This document shows, piece after piece, positions 8,416 through 16,764 of a stretch of DNA of 64,000 nt (position 1 is the first letter of the stretch; each line of letters starts with the position of its first letter). The stretch comes from Stutzerimonas stutzeri. GTDB taxonomy: Bacteria > Pseudomonadota > Gammaproteobacteria > Pseudomonadales > Pseudomonadaceae. The notes under the pieces were generated by a model. It saw only the letters and a list, made by a program, of their open reading frames with translations, had not been told where the DNA came from and made no database searches. The position numbers and the translations under genes are program-made. The stretch covers positions 1-64,000 of the forward strand of contig NZ_JAMOIH010000001.1 of assembly GCF_024448955.1 (NCBI RefSeq). The letters run 5' to 3'.

Positions 8416-8500
8416 TGCCTGAAAGCCGCGCTATACGGGCCGCCCCAGGAGAAGAGGCCTACGAGAGATGGCAAGCCAAATGGCGGCAAAAGCCTGCAAT

Positions 8501-8512
8501 GGCGGTAGCGTG
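8501..8512 (+). promoter_or_regulatory. ops element (RfaH recruitment site)
   Basis: GGCGGTAGCGTG, followed by CCT, is identical to the ops core of enterobacterial JUMPStart sequences. In those systems the paused polymerase exposes this non-template sequence to RfaH. GGC and GCC at its ends can pair as the ops hairpin does. It is 126 bases before the first gene, and an RfaH homolog is encoded further down the same cluster. Confidence 0.85.
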
Positions 8513-8637
8513 CCTAATAAGAACAGGCAGCAAAAACCTCATATCTGGCGATTAATGGCGTAATTGAAGATTACGTGTACCGATCAATAATAACTTTAGT
8601 CGTCGTACTCATATGTTCATCCAAACCGGAGCTGATC

Positions 8638-9411
8638 GTGAATACCCTGTTCCGTAGCATCGATATCGAAGCGCATCAATTGATTGCCAAAGAAATGAGC
8701 GACAAGGGAAGCTCCTGCATTACCAACTTCCTTACTTCTGAACAATTAACCTCATTACAAGATCACATCCGTAATGATGCCGAAAGACATAAAGGCCAAT
8801 ACTTCGCGCACCATGGTGGCGTTGAAATAGAGAGTTCTCTATTGGGCGTTCTAGGCGCTGCGCCGGAGTTCCGGCAGATGCTTGGAAGCATTTATCAGGC
8901 GGGCATCGGGAAAACCGCGTACAGCGATGAGATTCTTAAGGTGTTGCGCTGCGTGCAGGGGAATTCAGGGCGCCGTGAGTCCAATTGCTTTCATTACGAT
9001 GCCAGCCTTGTAACCGTACTGTTGCCCATCGAAATCCCTCAAAACGGGAACGATCGGGGTGATTTGATCATGTTCCCCAATCTCCGCCGAGTACGCTCGA
9101 ATGTTCTGTTCAACGTGCTGGAAAAAATGCTGTTGCAGAACGCGCTGACCCGAAAGCTGATGACCGCAGCCATTCGCCGTCATCTTCTGAAGCCCGAAAA
9201 GCTGCAGCTGGTTCCGGGCAATCTGTATTTGTTCTGGGGCTACCGGACGCTGCATGCAAACGAGCCCTGCGACCCCGCCAGCCGCCGGGCAACCGCCATA
9301 TTCCATTATGGCGACCCGCACGCAGGCAGCTTTGCGACCCGGCTGATTCTCAAGCTCAACCAGCGTCGCGCACGACGCGCAACCGCACTCGGCACGCAGC
9401 CTACCGCGTGA
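8638..9411 (+). CDS. Putative Fe(II)/2-oxoglutarate oxygenase-like protein, first gene of the EPS cluster
   Basis: I use the GTG at 8638 (GGAG upstream); an upstream GTG at 8575 gives a longer frame with no clear ribosome site. The 257-residue product shows the spacing of a 2-oxoglutarate/iron oxygenase jelly roll: HYD at 119-121, a distal His206 in TLHANEPC, and Arg216/217 in SRRATAIFHYG. GDLIMFPN and PGNLYLFWG lie between, as in prolyl-hydroxylase-like proteins. The substrate is unknown; in this context a sugar, lipid carrier or nucleotide-sugar intermediate is conceivable. Family assignment comes from motif geometry only. Confidence 0.6.
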   Translation: MNTLFRSIDIEAHQLIAKEMSDKGSSCITNFLTSEQLTSLQDHIRNDAERHKGQYFAHHGGVEIESSLLGVLGAAPEFRQMLGSIYQAGIGKTAYSDEILKVLRCVQGNSGRRESNCFHYDASLVTVLLPIEIPQNGNDRGDLIMFPNLRRVRSNVLFNVLEKMLLQNALTRKLMTAAIRRHLLKPEKLQLVPGNLYLFWGYRTLHANEPCDPASRRATAIFHYGDPHAGSFATRLILKLNQRRARRATALGTQPTA

Positions 9412-9479
9412 CCGAACCCGGCCTCGGCCAGAGGTTTTCACCTATCGATCTCGACGTGACTACCGATAAGGACATCGCG

Positions 9480-10661
9480 ATGATCAATGTCACCAAATCC
9501 TATCTAGGCAACAAAGCCAAGTTTCTGGGCTACGTCGACAGCATCTATGCGTCCGGTTGGCTGACCAATCACGGGCCGCTGGTCACCGAACTGGAAGATC
9601 GCCTACGCGATTACCTGGGTGTCCGAAACATCATCCTCACCAATAACGGCACCTTGGCGTTGCAGATCGCCTATCGGGCATTGAACCTGTCCGGCAGCGC
9701 CATCACGACCCCGTTCAGTTTCGTTGCGACCACCAGCTCGCTGCAGTGGGAAGGTATCCGGCCGATCTTCGCCGACATCGACAAGGCCAGCTGGAACATG
9801 GACCCGCAGGCTATAGAGGCGCGGATCGACAGCGACACCCGCGCAATCGTCGCCACGCATGTCTTCGGTAATGCCTGCGATGTGGAAGGCATCGCGCGCG
9901 TCGCCGAGCGGCATCGGCTGAAGGTCGTCTACGACGGTGCCCATGCATTCAGCGTGCGCTACAAGGACCGCTCGGTTTTCCACTGGGGTGATGTCAGCAC
10001 GCTCAGCTTCCATGCAACCAAGCTGTTCCACACCATCGAAGGAGGGGCCATCGTCACCAATGACGATGCATTGGCGGCAAGGGTTCGTTTGCTGTGCAAC
10101 TTCGGCATCGTCGACACAGACACCATCGACGGTATCGGCATCAACGCCAAACTCAACGAGTTCGCTGCGGCCATGGGCCTGTGCATCCTGGATGACATGG
10201 CATTGATTCTGGAGCAACGGGAGGTGATCGCCAGGCGCTACGAAGACCAGCTGGGTGATTACTTCGACCTGCAGCACCAGCAGCCGTACTCCCAGCGCAA
10301 CCATAGTTATTTCCCGATTGCCCTGGCAAACGAAGACCAGTTGCTGCGCTGTCGAAGAGCGCTGAACGCCAAGGGCATCAACCCCAGACGCTACTTCTAC
10401 CCTTCGCTGGACACTCTCGGCTATCTGCAGCCGCAGCCGCCGCAAATACAGTCGAGAACCCTGAGCCGTCGGGTGCTGTGCCTGCCGATCTATCCAGGCC
10501 TGCCGCGGCATATCCAAGACACGGTTATTCAGACGCTGGTGCACGAATCTTCGCGACGCAGCCAGCGGCAAACCGAGCGCTTCTGGCCACAGACCAACGC
10601 TACCGATTTGATGGAACAGCGTTTCAGCCTGCCCGATTCTGGGTTCAAGAATATCTACTGA
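9480..10661 (+). CDS. DegT/DnrJ/EryC1/StrS aminotransferase
   Basis: A PLP-dependent sugar aminotransferase, 393 residues from the ATG at 9480, which has AAGGA upstream and gives the usual family N-terminus (INVTKSYLG then SGWLTNHGPLV). A GTG at 9408 overlapping the previous stop is an alternative. PLP-binding residues include Asp152 in YDGAHA and Lys181 in SFHATKLFHTIEGGA. Such enzymes convert NDP-4-keto or 3-keto-6-deoxyhexoses to amino sugars, so the polymer probably contains an amino-deoxy sugar. The matching synthesis enzymes are not in the window. Confidence 0.9.
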   Translation: MINVTKSYLGNKAKFLGYVDSIYASGWLTNHGPLVTELEDRLRDYLGVRNIILTNNGTLALQIAYRALNLSGSAITTPFSFVATTSSLQWEGIRPIFADIDKASWNMDPQAIEARIDSDTRAIVATHVFGNACDVEGIARVAERHRLKVVYDGAHAFSVRYKDRSVFHWGDVSTLSFHATKLFHTIEGGAIVTNDDALAARVRLLCNFGIVDTDTIDGIGINAKLNEFAAAMGLCILDDMALILEQREVIARRYEDQLGDYFDLQHQQPYSQRNHSYFPIALANEDQLLRCRRALNAKGINPRRYFYPSLDTLGYLQPQPPQIQSRTLSRRVLCLPIYPGLPRHIQDTVIQTLVHESSRRSQRQTERFWPQTNATDLMEQRFSLPDSGFKNIY

Positions 10662-10684
10662 TTCATTAGCGGCGGCCCGACTAC

Positions 10685-12211
10685 ATGTCTGATCGAAAGC
10701 TATCGATGTTTCGCAACACCGGCCTGAGTTACGCTGGTCAAGCGTACGCCCTGCTCATCGGCATCCTCGTTCTACCCTTCTATCTCGGGCATCTTGGTGC
10801 TGAAGCCTACGGCCTGATCGGTTTTTTCGCGGTGCTGCAGGCCTGGTTACAGCTGCTGGACGCCGGGCTGTCACCGTCGCTGGTCCATCGGATTGCGCAC
10901 TATCGCGGGCGGCTCGCCAGTGGCGCGCAGTGCTACGAGCCCGGACAGCTGCTGCGCTCGTTTGAAATCATCTTCTTGCCATTGGCATCGCTGACGGTTC
11001 TGAGCGTTTATTTCTCCAGTGGCTGGATCGCTCACCAATGGTTGCAAGCGCAGGAGCTGAGCACAGACACCATCATTCAGTGCATCAGCCTGATGGGTCT
11101 GATGGTCGGCCTGAAGCTGTACGCCACTCTTTATAAGAGCGGCCTGCAAGGCCTCGAACTGCACGCATGGCTGAACGGCGCCAACATTCTGATAGCGACG
11201 CTGCGCTATTTCGGCGGCCTGTTTCTAGTGGCCAATGTCAGTCAGAACCCTCTGGATTTCTTCCTGTTCCAGACGGCGGTCGCTCTGTTCGAGACGCTGG
11301 TGTTTGCCGTCAAGGCCTATGCGCTGATGCCTAACCCAACGATCCTGACCGGATTCGACTGGGCCGTGGTCAAGCCGGTATTGCCGTTCGCCGCCGGCAT
11401 GTCGCTCACCTCGGTGCTGTGGATCATCCTGACGCAGCTGGACAAGGTGTTGCTATCCAACGTGTTGATGCTCAAGGAGTACGGTTATTTCTCGCTGGTG
11501 GCGCTGATGTCGACCGGCATCATGACCCTCACCAATCCGCTGGTGCAGACGCTACTTCCACGCATGACCATGCTCGTGGCCGAGAACCGGATCGCCGACA
11601 TGCAGGCGCTCTACCTGAACGCCACACGATTCGTCTGCAGCCTTTTGTTCCCGCTCTCGGGGGTCATCGCCTTTCACTCCGCCGAGCTGGTCTTCGCCTG
11701 GACTGGCGATGCAGAAGCGGCGCAATGGAGCCGGCTAGTGTTGCCTTGGTATGTGGTCGGTAGCGCGATCATGGCCGTCACCGCCTTCCAGTTCTATCTG
11801 CAATACGCCTACGGGCAGCTGCGCCTGCACGTGTGGTTCAGCCTGGTCTCAGCAGCACTCAGCATTCCGCTGGTGGTTTATGCGGCACTCGAGCATGGCG
11901 TCTATGGCGCAGCGCTGGCCTGGTTCGGGCTGCGCATGCTGACGTTTCTGATCTGGCCGTCGATGGTGCACAAGCGCTTCGCCCCCGGCCTGCATCGGCA
12001 ATGGCTAGAGGATTTGTTGCGCATTACCGCCATGACAGGCCTGGGTCTGTTGATCGGAGAACCCGTGTTCGTGTCGATCGCGAGCGACAACCGCTTCGAC
12101 ATTCTTCTGGGACTGGCAGTCAGCGGTCTGATCTGCCTGGCACTGGTTACCTTCACATCCAAGCCCGTCGTAATGCGGCTTTACGTACTGATGACCAAAT
12201 CGAGCGTCTGA
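10685..12211 (+). CDS. Wzx-type oligosaccharide flippase
   Basis: A polytopic membrane protein of 508 residues with about 12-14 helices and the polysaccharide-transporter (MATE-like MOP superfamily) pattern, for example the N-terminal FRNTGLSYAGQAYALLIGILVLPFYLGHLGAEAYGL region. It should flip undecaprenyl-linked repeat units to the periplasmic face for Wzy. It begins 23 bases after the aminotransferase and ends one base before the next start codon. Confidence 0.88.
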   Translation: MSDRKLSMFRNTGLSYAGQAYALLIGILVLPFYLGHLGAEAYGLIGFFAVLQAWLQLLDAGLSPSLVHRIAHYRGRLASGAQCYEPGQLLRSFEIIFLPLASLTVLSVYFSSGWIAHQWLQAQELSTDTIIQCISLMGLMVGLKLYATLYKSGLQGLELHAWLNGANILIATLRYFGGLFLVANVSQNPLDFFLFQTAVALFETLVFAVKAYALMPNPTILTGFDWAVVKPVLPFAAGMSLTSVLWIILTQLDKVLLSNVLMLKEYGYFSLVALMSTGIMTLTNPLVQTLLPRMTMLVAENRIADMQALYLNATRFVCSLLFPLSGVIAFHSAELVFAWTGDAEAAQWSRLVLPWYVVGSAIMAVTAFQFYLQYAYGQLRLHVWFSLVSAALSIPLVVYAALEHGVYGAALAWFGLRMLTFLIWPSMVHKRFAPGLHRQWLEDLLRITAMTGLGLLIGEPVFVSIASDNRFDILLGLAVSGLICLALVTFTSKPVVMRLYVLMTKSSV

Positions 12212-13141
12212 ATGGACATGGAACTGAAAAACGAGCAGGACTTGATGGCGGCCTGGGGCGACAGCCGGGAACCGCTGTTGAGCATCGTCTGCCTGGCCTA
12301 CAACCACGCAGCTTTCATCAGGGAAACGCTGGAGGGGTTCCTCCGGCAGGAAACGGACTTCCCTTTCGAGGTGATCGTTCATGACGACGCCTCGACCGAC
12401 ACCACCGCGGCGATCATCCGTGAATACGCCGCGCGCTTCCCGAGCGTGATCAAGCCGATCTATCAGTGCGAAAACCAGTACCGCCAAGGTGTGCCGTTCA
12501 GCACGCGATTGTTCGCACAAGCGCGCGGCAAGTACATCGCCTATTGCGAAGGGGACGATTACTGGATCGACCCGCGCAAGCTGCAAATCCAGGTCGACTT
12601 TCTCGAACAACACCGCGACTACGTGATGACGTACCACGATGCGTTCATGTTCAACAGCCAAGGCGTGGTGCGCAGCCCGCACTTGCAGGGCAAATATCGA
12701 AGGGACGCAACCGCCCGCCAACTGATGCAGGCGCGCCCAGTCTCAACCTTGACGGTGTGCTTTCGTAATCTGGTACAGGAACTGCCGCCTGAGCTGCACG
12801 GCGTCGAAGTGTTGGATATCTGCTGGTGGTCGTTGCTCGGAGCCCACGGCAAGGGCAAGTTCATCGAAGAGATAAAACCCGCCGCCTACCGAGTGCATGA
12901 GGGCGGGATCTTCTCCATGCGCAGCAGCAAGCAACGCATCCAGATGTCCATGCACGCCTATTACAGCCTCGCCCGCTATTACCAGCGGATCGGCAACCAG
13001 TCGCTCTACGAGTACTTCATGATCCAGGTCTTCGCCCAGGCGCTGGCATCGATTTCGCCGCTCAGCAAGCTTCAGGCGCTGAGCCAGGTATTCCAGAACG
13101 CCAGCCTCAACCTATTACGCAGGCTGATTCCAGGCGCCTGA
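12212..13141 (+). CDS. Glycosyltransferase family 2
   Basis: A GT-A fold transferase of 309 residues. The nucleotide-sugar-binding start LLSIVCLAYNHAAFI is followed by VIVHDDASTD, and the metal-binding acidic motif appears as CEGDDYW. No membrane segments are obvious. The start codon directly follows the flippase stop (TGAATG), so translation is probably coupled. Donor and acceptor are unknown. Confidence 0.88.
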   Translation: MDMELKNEQDLMAAWGDSREPLLSIVCLAYNHAAFIRETLEGFLRQETDFPFEVIVHDDASTDTTAAIIREYAARFPSVIKPIYQCENQYRQGVPFSTRLFAQARGKYIAYCEGDDYWIDPRKLQIQVDFLEQHRDYVMTYHDAFMFNSQGVVRSPHLQGKYRRDATARQLMQARPVSTLTVCFRNLVQELPPELHGVEVLDICWWSLLGAHGKGKFIEEIKPAAYRVHEGGIFSMRSSKQRIQMSMHAYYSLARYYQRIGNQSLYEYFMIQVFAQALASISPLSKLQALSQVFQNASLNLLRRLIPGA

Positions 13142-13197
13142 CAGCGCATGACCGACACCTGCCGCACCGATGGCGAATACTCAAGGAAGGATCCGCA

Positions 13198-15408
13198 ATG
13201 ACTGCCATGGCCCGCTCTTCGCTGGAATACGACGGAGACAATCGCATCGACCTGGCGCGTATTCTGCGCGTGGCGTTCGATCATAAGGCGCTGATTTTCA
13301 CCATTACCGCCCTCTTCGCCCTGCTCGGCGTCGCCTATGCCGTCGTGGCTACGCCGGTCTACCGAGCGAGCGCGATGATCCAGATCGAGCCTAAGAAGGC
13401 CGGCATAACCGGCGTGCCAGAAGCCATACCTCGGCCGAACTCGGTTTCCCAGGCGGTGACCGAGATCGAACTGATCAAGTCGCGCTCGGTACTAGGGCGC
13501 ACGGTCGATGCGCTGAAGCTCTACATCACCACTCGCCCCAAATACCTCCCACTTCTCGGCAGCTATATGGCGCGTCAGCATGATCCAGAGACGGACGGCG
13601 AACTCGCCGCGCCTCTGCTGGGTATGAGCAGCTATGCCTGGGGCGGCGAAAAACTGGACATATTCCAGTTGGATGTGCCCGAAGCCTATCTGGGTGAAAA
13701 GCTGATCCTACGTGCCGGTAGTGCGGGTGCTTTCAGCCTGTATGACGCGGACGAGAAATTGCTACTGAGCGGCAAGACCAACGAAGCCGTGCAGCACGAG
13801 GGCTTTCGCGTACAGATCGCCGAACTCAAAGCCCGCCCGGGTACGGAATTCGCCGTCGTGCGCAGCCGTCCGCAAACCACAGCACTGGATTACCAGAAGC
13901 GCCTCAAGGTGGGTGAAGCCGGCAAGGACTCGGGAATCATCTACCTCACCCTCGAGGATCCGGACGCAGACAAGGCCAATCACGTGCTCGATCAGATCAG
14001 CCGTCTGTATGTGCGCCAGAACATCGAGCGAAGCTCCGCCGAAGCAGCACAGCGCCTGGAGTTTCTACGCTCGCAGGTACCGCTGGTACGCAAGGAGCTG
14101 GAGAAGGCAGAAGCGGCGCTCAACGACTACCAGACCAGCGCGCAATCGGTCGACATCAGCATCGAAACCAAAGGTGTGCTGGATCAGGTCGTCGCGCTGG
14201 AAGCACAGATTTCCGAGCACGAACTCAAGCGCACCGAATACAACCAGCTGTACACGCCGGAGCACCCTACCTACCAGACGCTGATGAAAAAGATCGGTCA
14301 GCTGCAGGCACAAAAAGCTGCGCTGATGGGCAAGATCGACACACTGCCGATGACTCAACAGGAATTGTTGCGCCTCAATCGAGACATGCAGGTCACGACC
14401 CGCACCTACACCCTGCTATTGGACAAGGCCCAGGAGCAGGACATCTTGCGCGCAGGCACCATCGGCAACGTGCGCATCATCGACAACGCCTACTCGGTGG
14501 TGGAGAAGCCGGCCAAACCGATCAAGCCCCTGGTCGTACTGGTCGCCATATTCGTCGGTCTGCTGGTGTCGGCGATGGTGATCCTGCTACGCCAGGTGTT
14601 CTATCGCGGCGTAGAGAGCCCCGAGACCATCGAACATCTGGGTATTCCGGTGTACGCCGCTCTGCCTTTTTCACCAAAACAGGAACACCTTTACCGGCTC
14701 AGGAAAATTCGCGACGGAAGAAGCAAGCTGCTGGGCACGGCCGATCCGGCCGATCTGGCCATCGAGTCACTGCGCAGCCTGCGTACCAGCCTCAAATTCG
14801 CCATGCTCGAGGCACGTAATCAAGTGCTGGTGGTCACCAGCCCGACCCCCTCGGTGGGCAAGTCCTTCGTTTCCAGCAATCTGGCATCGGTGATCGCCCA
14901 GGCGGGTCAGCGCGTGCTGCTCATCGATGCCGACATGCGTCGCGGTTATCTGGCTGGCGTGTTCGGCATGGCGCCGCGCAGCGGTCTGTCCGATGCACTG
15001 GTTAGCGGGCTGCGTCTCGCCGCGGTCATCAACAAGACCGACCAGGCCAACCTGCATTTCGTTGCCAGCGGTTGCAGCGCGCCAAATCCGTCCGAGCTGC
15101 TGATGCACGACAATTTCGCGAAGTTGCTCAAAGAGGCGGAGCGCGAATACGACTTCGTCATCATCGATACACCACCGGTATTGGCCGTGACGGATGCCGT
15201 GCTGGTCGCGCAACAGGCTGGCACCTGCCTACTGGTCGCGCGCTATGGGTTAAGCACCGCCAGCCAGATCGAAGCATCCAAGCGGCGGCTGGCGCAGAAC
15301 GGCGTATTGCTCAAGGGCGCCATTCTCAACGGCGTCAAGCGTAAGGCCTCGAGCACCGCCTATGAAACCGGCGCTTACGGCTATTACAGCTACTCTCAGA
15401 AAGCCTGA
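13198..15408 (+). CDS. Polysaccharide co-polymerase/tyrosine autokinase (GumC/Wzc type)
   Basis: A 736-residue inner-membrane protein. A Wzz domain with a first membrane helix at about 32-52 is followed by a periplasmic coiled region and a second helix near 440-465. The cytoplasmic bacterial tyrosine kinase domain has a Walker A variant TPSVGKSF near 547-554, LLIDADMRR (Walker A') and FVIIDTPP (Walker B). The C-terminus is a Tyr cluster (YETGAYGYYSYSQ) typical of autophosphorylation sites. It controls chain length and export in Wzy-dependent systems. No outer-membrane OPX partner is encoded in this cluster. Confidence 0.93.
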   Translation: MTAMARSSLEYDGDNRIDLARILRVAFDHKALIFTITALFALLGVAYAVVATPVYRASAMIQIEPKKAGITGVPEAIPRPNSVSQAVTEIELIKSRSVLGRTVDALKLYITTRPKYLPLLGSYMARQHDPETDGELAAPLLGMSSYAWGGEKLDIFQLDVPEAYLGEKLILRAGSAGAFSLYDADEKLLLSGKTNEAVQHEGFRVQIAELKARPGTEFAVVRSRPQTTALDYQKRLKVGEAGKDSGIIYLTLEDPDADKANHVLDQISRLYVRQNIERSSAEAAQRLEFLRSQVPLVRKELEKAEAALNDYQTSAQSVDISIETKGVLDQVVALEAQISEHELKRTEYNQLYTPEHPTYQTLMKKIGQLQAQKAALMGKIDTLPMTQQELLRLNRDMQVTTRTYTLLLDKAQEQDILRAGTIGNVRIIDNAYSVVEKPAKPIKPLVVLVAIFVGLLVSAMVILLRQVFYRGVESPETIEHLGIPVYAALPFSPKQEHLYRLRKIRDGRSKLLGTADPADLAIESLRSLRTSLKFAMLEARNQVLVVTSPTPSVGKSFVSSNLASVIAQAGQRVLLIDADMRRGYLAGVFGMAPRSGLSDALVSGLRLAAVINKTDQANLHFVASGCSAPNPSELLMHDNFAKLLKEAEREYDFVIIDTPPVLAVTDAVLVAQQAGTCLLVARYGLSTASQIEASKRRLAQNGVLLKGAILNGVKRKASSTAYETGAYGYYSYSQKA

Positions 15409-15427
15409 TACGTGCGAGGGACCTGCC

Positions 15428-16168
15428 GTGCTCAGAACCGCAGCGATGATGCAACCCTACCTGTTTCCTTACCTGGGCTACTTCCAGCTGATCGCTCACA
15501 GCGATGCCTTCGTGCTGGGTGACGACCTTCAGTACGTCAAGGCTTCGTGGATCAATCGCAACAGGGTACTGGTGAACGGGCAGCCTAAATTGATCACCTT
15601 TCCCCTGCGCAAGGGTGGCCAATTCGACCCGATCAACCAGCGCTGGCTATGCGAGGACTTCCCGCAGGAAGCCCAGAAGCTGCTGAGGACGCTGGAATTC
15701 GCCTACGCCCGCGCCCCTCATCACGATGAAGTGTTCGCGCTGATTCACCGGATCCTGACGCATCCGGAGCGCAATCTGGCCCGGTTCATCGAACATTCCA
15801 TCCGCTGCATCTGCGCGCACCTGCAGATCACAACACCTATCCATATCGGGTCGGAGATGGGATTGCCGACCCGCATGGACAAGCAGGAGCGCGTCATTGG
15901 CCTCACGAAAATGCTAGGTGCAGAGCGCTATATCAACCCCATCGGAGGCATGGCGCTGTACTGCCCCGCGCTTTTCCGAGCTTACGGCCTGTCACTGCGC
16001 TTTCTGCGCATGGACGACCTGAGTTACCCCCAGTTCAGCCAACCTTTCGTGCCTGCGCTATCGATCATCGACGTGCTGATGTTCAACAGCCAGAACGATG
16101 TGCAGGGCCTGCTCAAGCGTTTCTCTCTCGTTGAAGGGATCGAGCAGCAAGCCGCATTGCAGGCATGA
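15428..16168 (+). CDS. WbqC family protein
   Basis: 246 residues beginning at a GTG with GAGGG upstream; a longer frame overlapping the kinase gene lacks this. The WbqC family start MMQPYLFPYLGYFQLI, then DDLQYVKASWINRNRVL and the INPIGGMALY block are all present. The family is common in O-antigen and capsule loci and often sits with DegT aminotransferases. Its chemistry is not firmly established; a role in acylating an amino sugar is an inference from this repeated association. Confidence 0.85.
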   Translation: MLRTAAMMQPYLFPYLGYFQLIAHSDAFVLGDDLQYVKASWINRNRVLVNGQPKLITFPLRKGGQFDPINQRWLCEDFPQEAQKLLRTLEFAYARAPHHDEVFALIHRILTHPERNLARFIEHSIRCICAHLQITTPIHIGSEMGLPTRMDKQERVIGLTKMLGAERYINPIGGMALYCPALFRAYGLSLRFLRMDDLSYPQFSQPFVPALSIIDVLMFNSQNDVQGLLKRFSLVEGIEQQAALQA

Positions 16169-16223
16169 ACGACATCGACAAAACGGACTTCAGCAACCTC
16201 ATCTCTATGGAAGGCAGCTTCAC

Positions 16224-16727
16224 ATGTCAGCGCTCGGCAACAATCCACACTGGTACCTGATACAAACCAAACCCCGTCAGGAAATCCGCGCCGAAGAGAA
16301 TCTTCAACGCCAGCACTTCGAGTGTTACAGGCCACACAAGCCAAGCACTTCCGGTGATGGCAAAGCAGACGAAGCGTTGTTTCCCGGTTATTTGTTCATC
16401 CGCCTCGATCGGCACATGGACAACTGGTATCCCATCCGTTCGACCCGAGGCGTCGCCCGAGTGGTGTCTTTTGGCAGCGAACCCACACCGGTTCGGGACG
16501 AACTCATCGAGCAGCTGCGCCAGCGACTCGCGGCCCCGGCAAAGAAGCCGAAGTTCCAACCTGGCGAGCGTGTGCATCTGCAGGGTGGCGGCTTCAACGA
16601 ACTCGAGGCGATCTTCGTCAGCGACGACGGAGACGAACGTTCGGTGATCCTTCTGAAGCTGTTGCAGCGTGAACAAAAAGTCCGCGTGCCAACCCGCTAT
16701 CTCAGTGGTTGCGTCGCGCAGCCCTGA
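16224..16727 (+). CDS. rfaH: RfaH-like transcription antiterminator (NusG paralog)
   Basis: The 167-residue protein has a NusG N-terminal domain (WYLIQTKPRQEIRAEENLQRQ, LFPGYLFIRLD, IRSTRGVARVVSFG) and a KOW-containing C-terminal half (FQPGERVHLQGGGFNELEAIF). It aligns along its length with E. coli RfaH as I remember that sequence. RfaH binds polymerase paused at ops and carries it through long operons while recruiting ribosomes. Two ops-type sites lie in the leader of this same cluster about 7.7 kb upstream. I chose the ATG at 16224 over a longer frame starting inside wbqC. Confidence 0.9.
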   Translation: MSALGNNPHWYLIQTKPRQEIRAEENLQRQHFECYRPHKPSTSGDGKADEALFPGYLFIRLDRHMDNWYPIRSTRGVARVVSFGSEPTPVRDELIEQLRQRLAAPAKKPKFQPGERVHLQGGGFNELEAIFVSDDGDERSVILLKLLQREQKVRVPTRYLSGCVAQP

Positions 16728-16764
16728 CTCACGCTGTTGCACCGATGAATTCGGGGTTCCGATC

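Larger units (their letters stand above)
8243..8637 (+). other. Long AT-rich leader of the exopolysaccharide cluster
   Basis: No gene is visible in these nearly 400 bases. Base composition is clearly more AT-rich than the neighbours. It contains a possible hairpin (CTGTT and AACAG near 8350-8367) and two ops-type sequences, at 8406-8415 and 8501-8512. The arrangement of a long untranslated leader with ops sites is that of a JUMPStart region. Confidence 0.6.

Noticed and set aside
8471-8500. Sigma-54 promoter in the polysaccharide leader
   Set aside because: TGGC and TGCA are present, but the GG to GC spacing is 9 or 12, not 10.
9603-10571. 322-codon frame opposite the DegT aminotransferase
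   Set aside because: The plus strand has the PLP lysine and full family pattern; the opposite frame does not.
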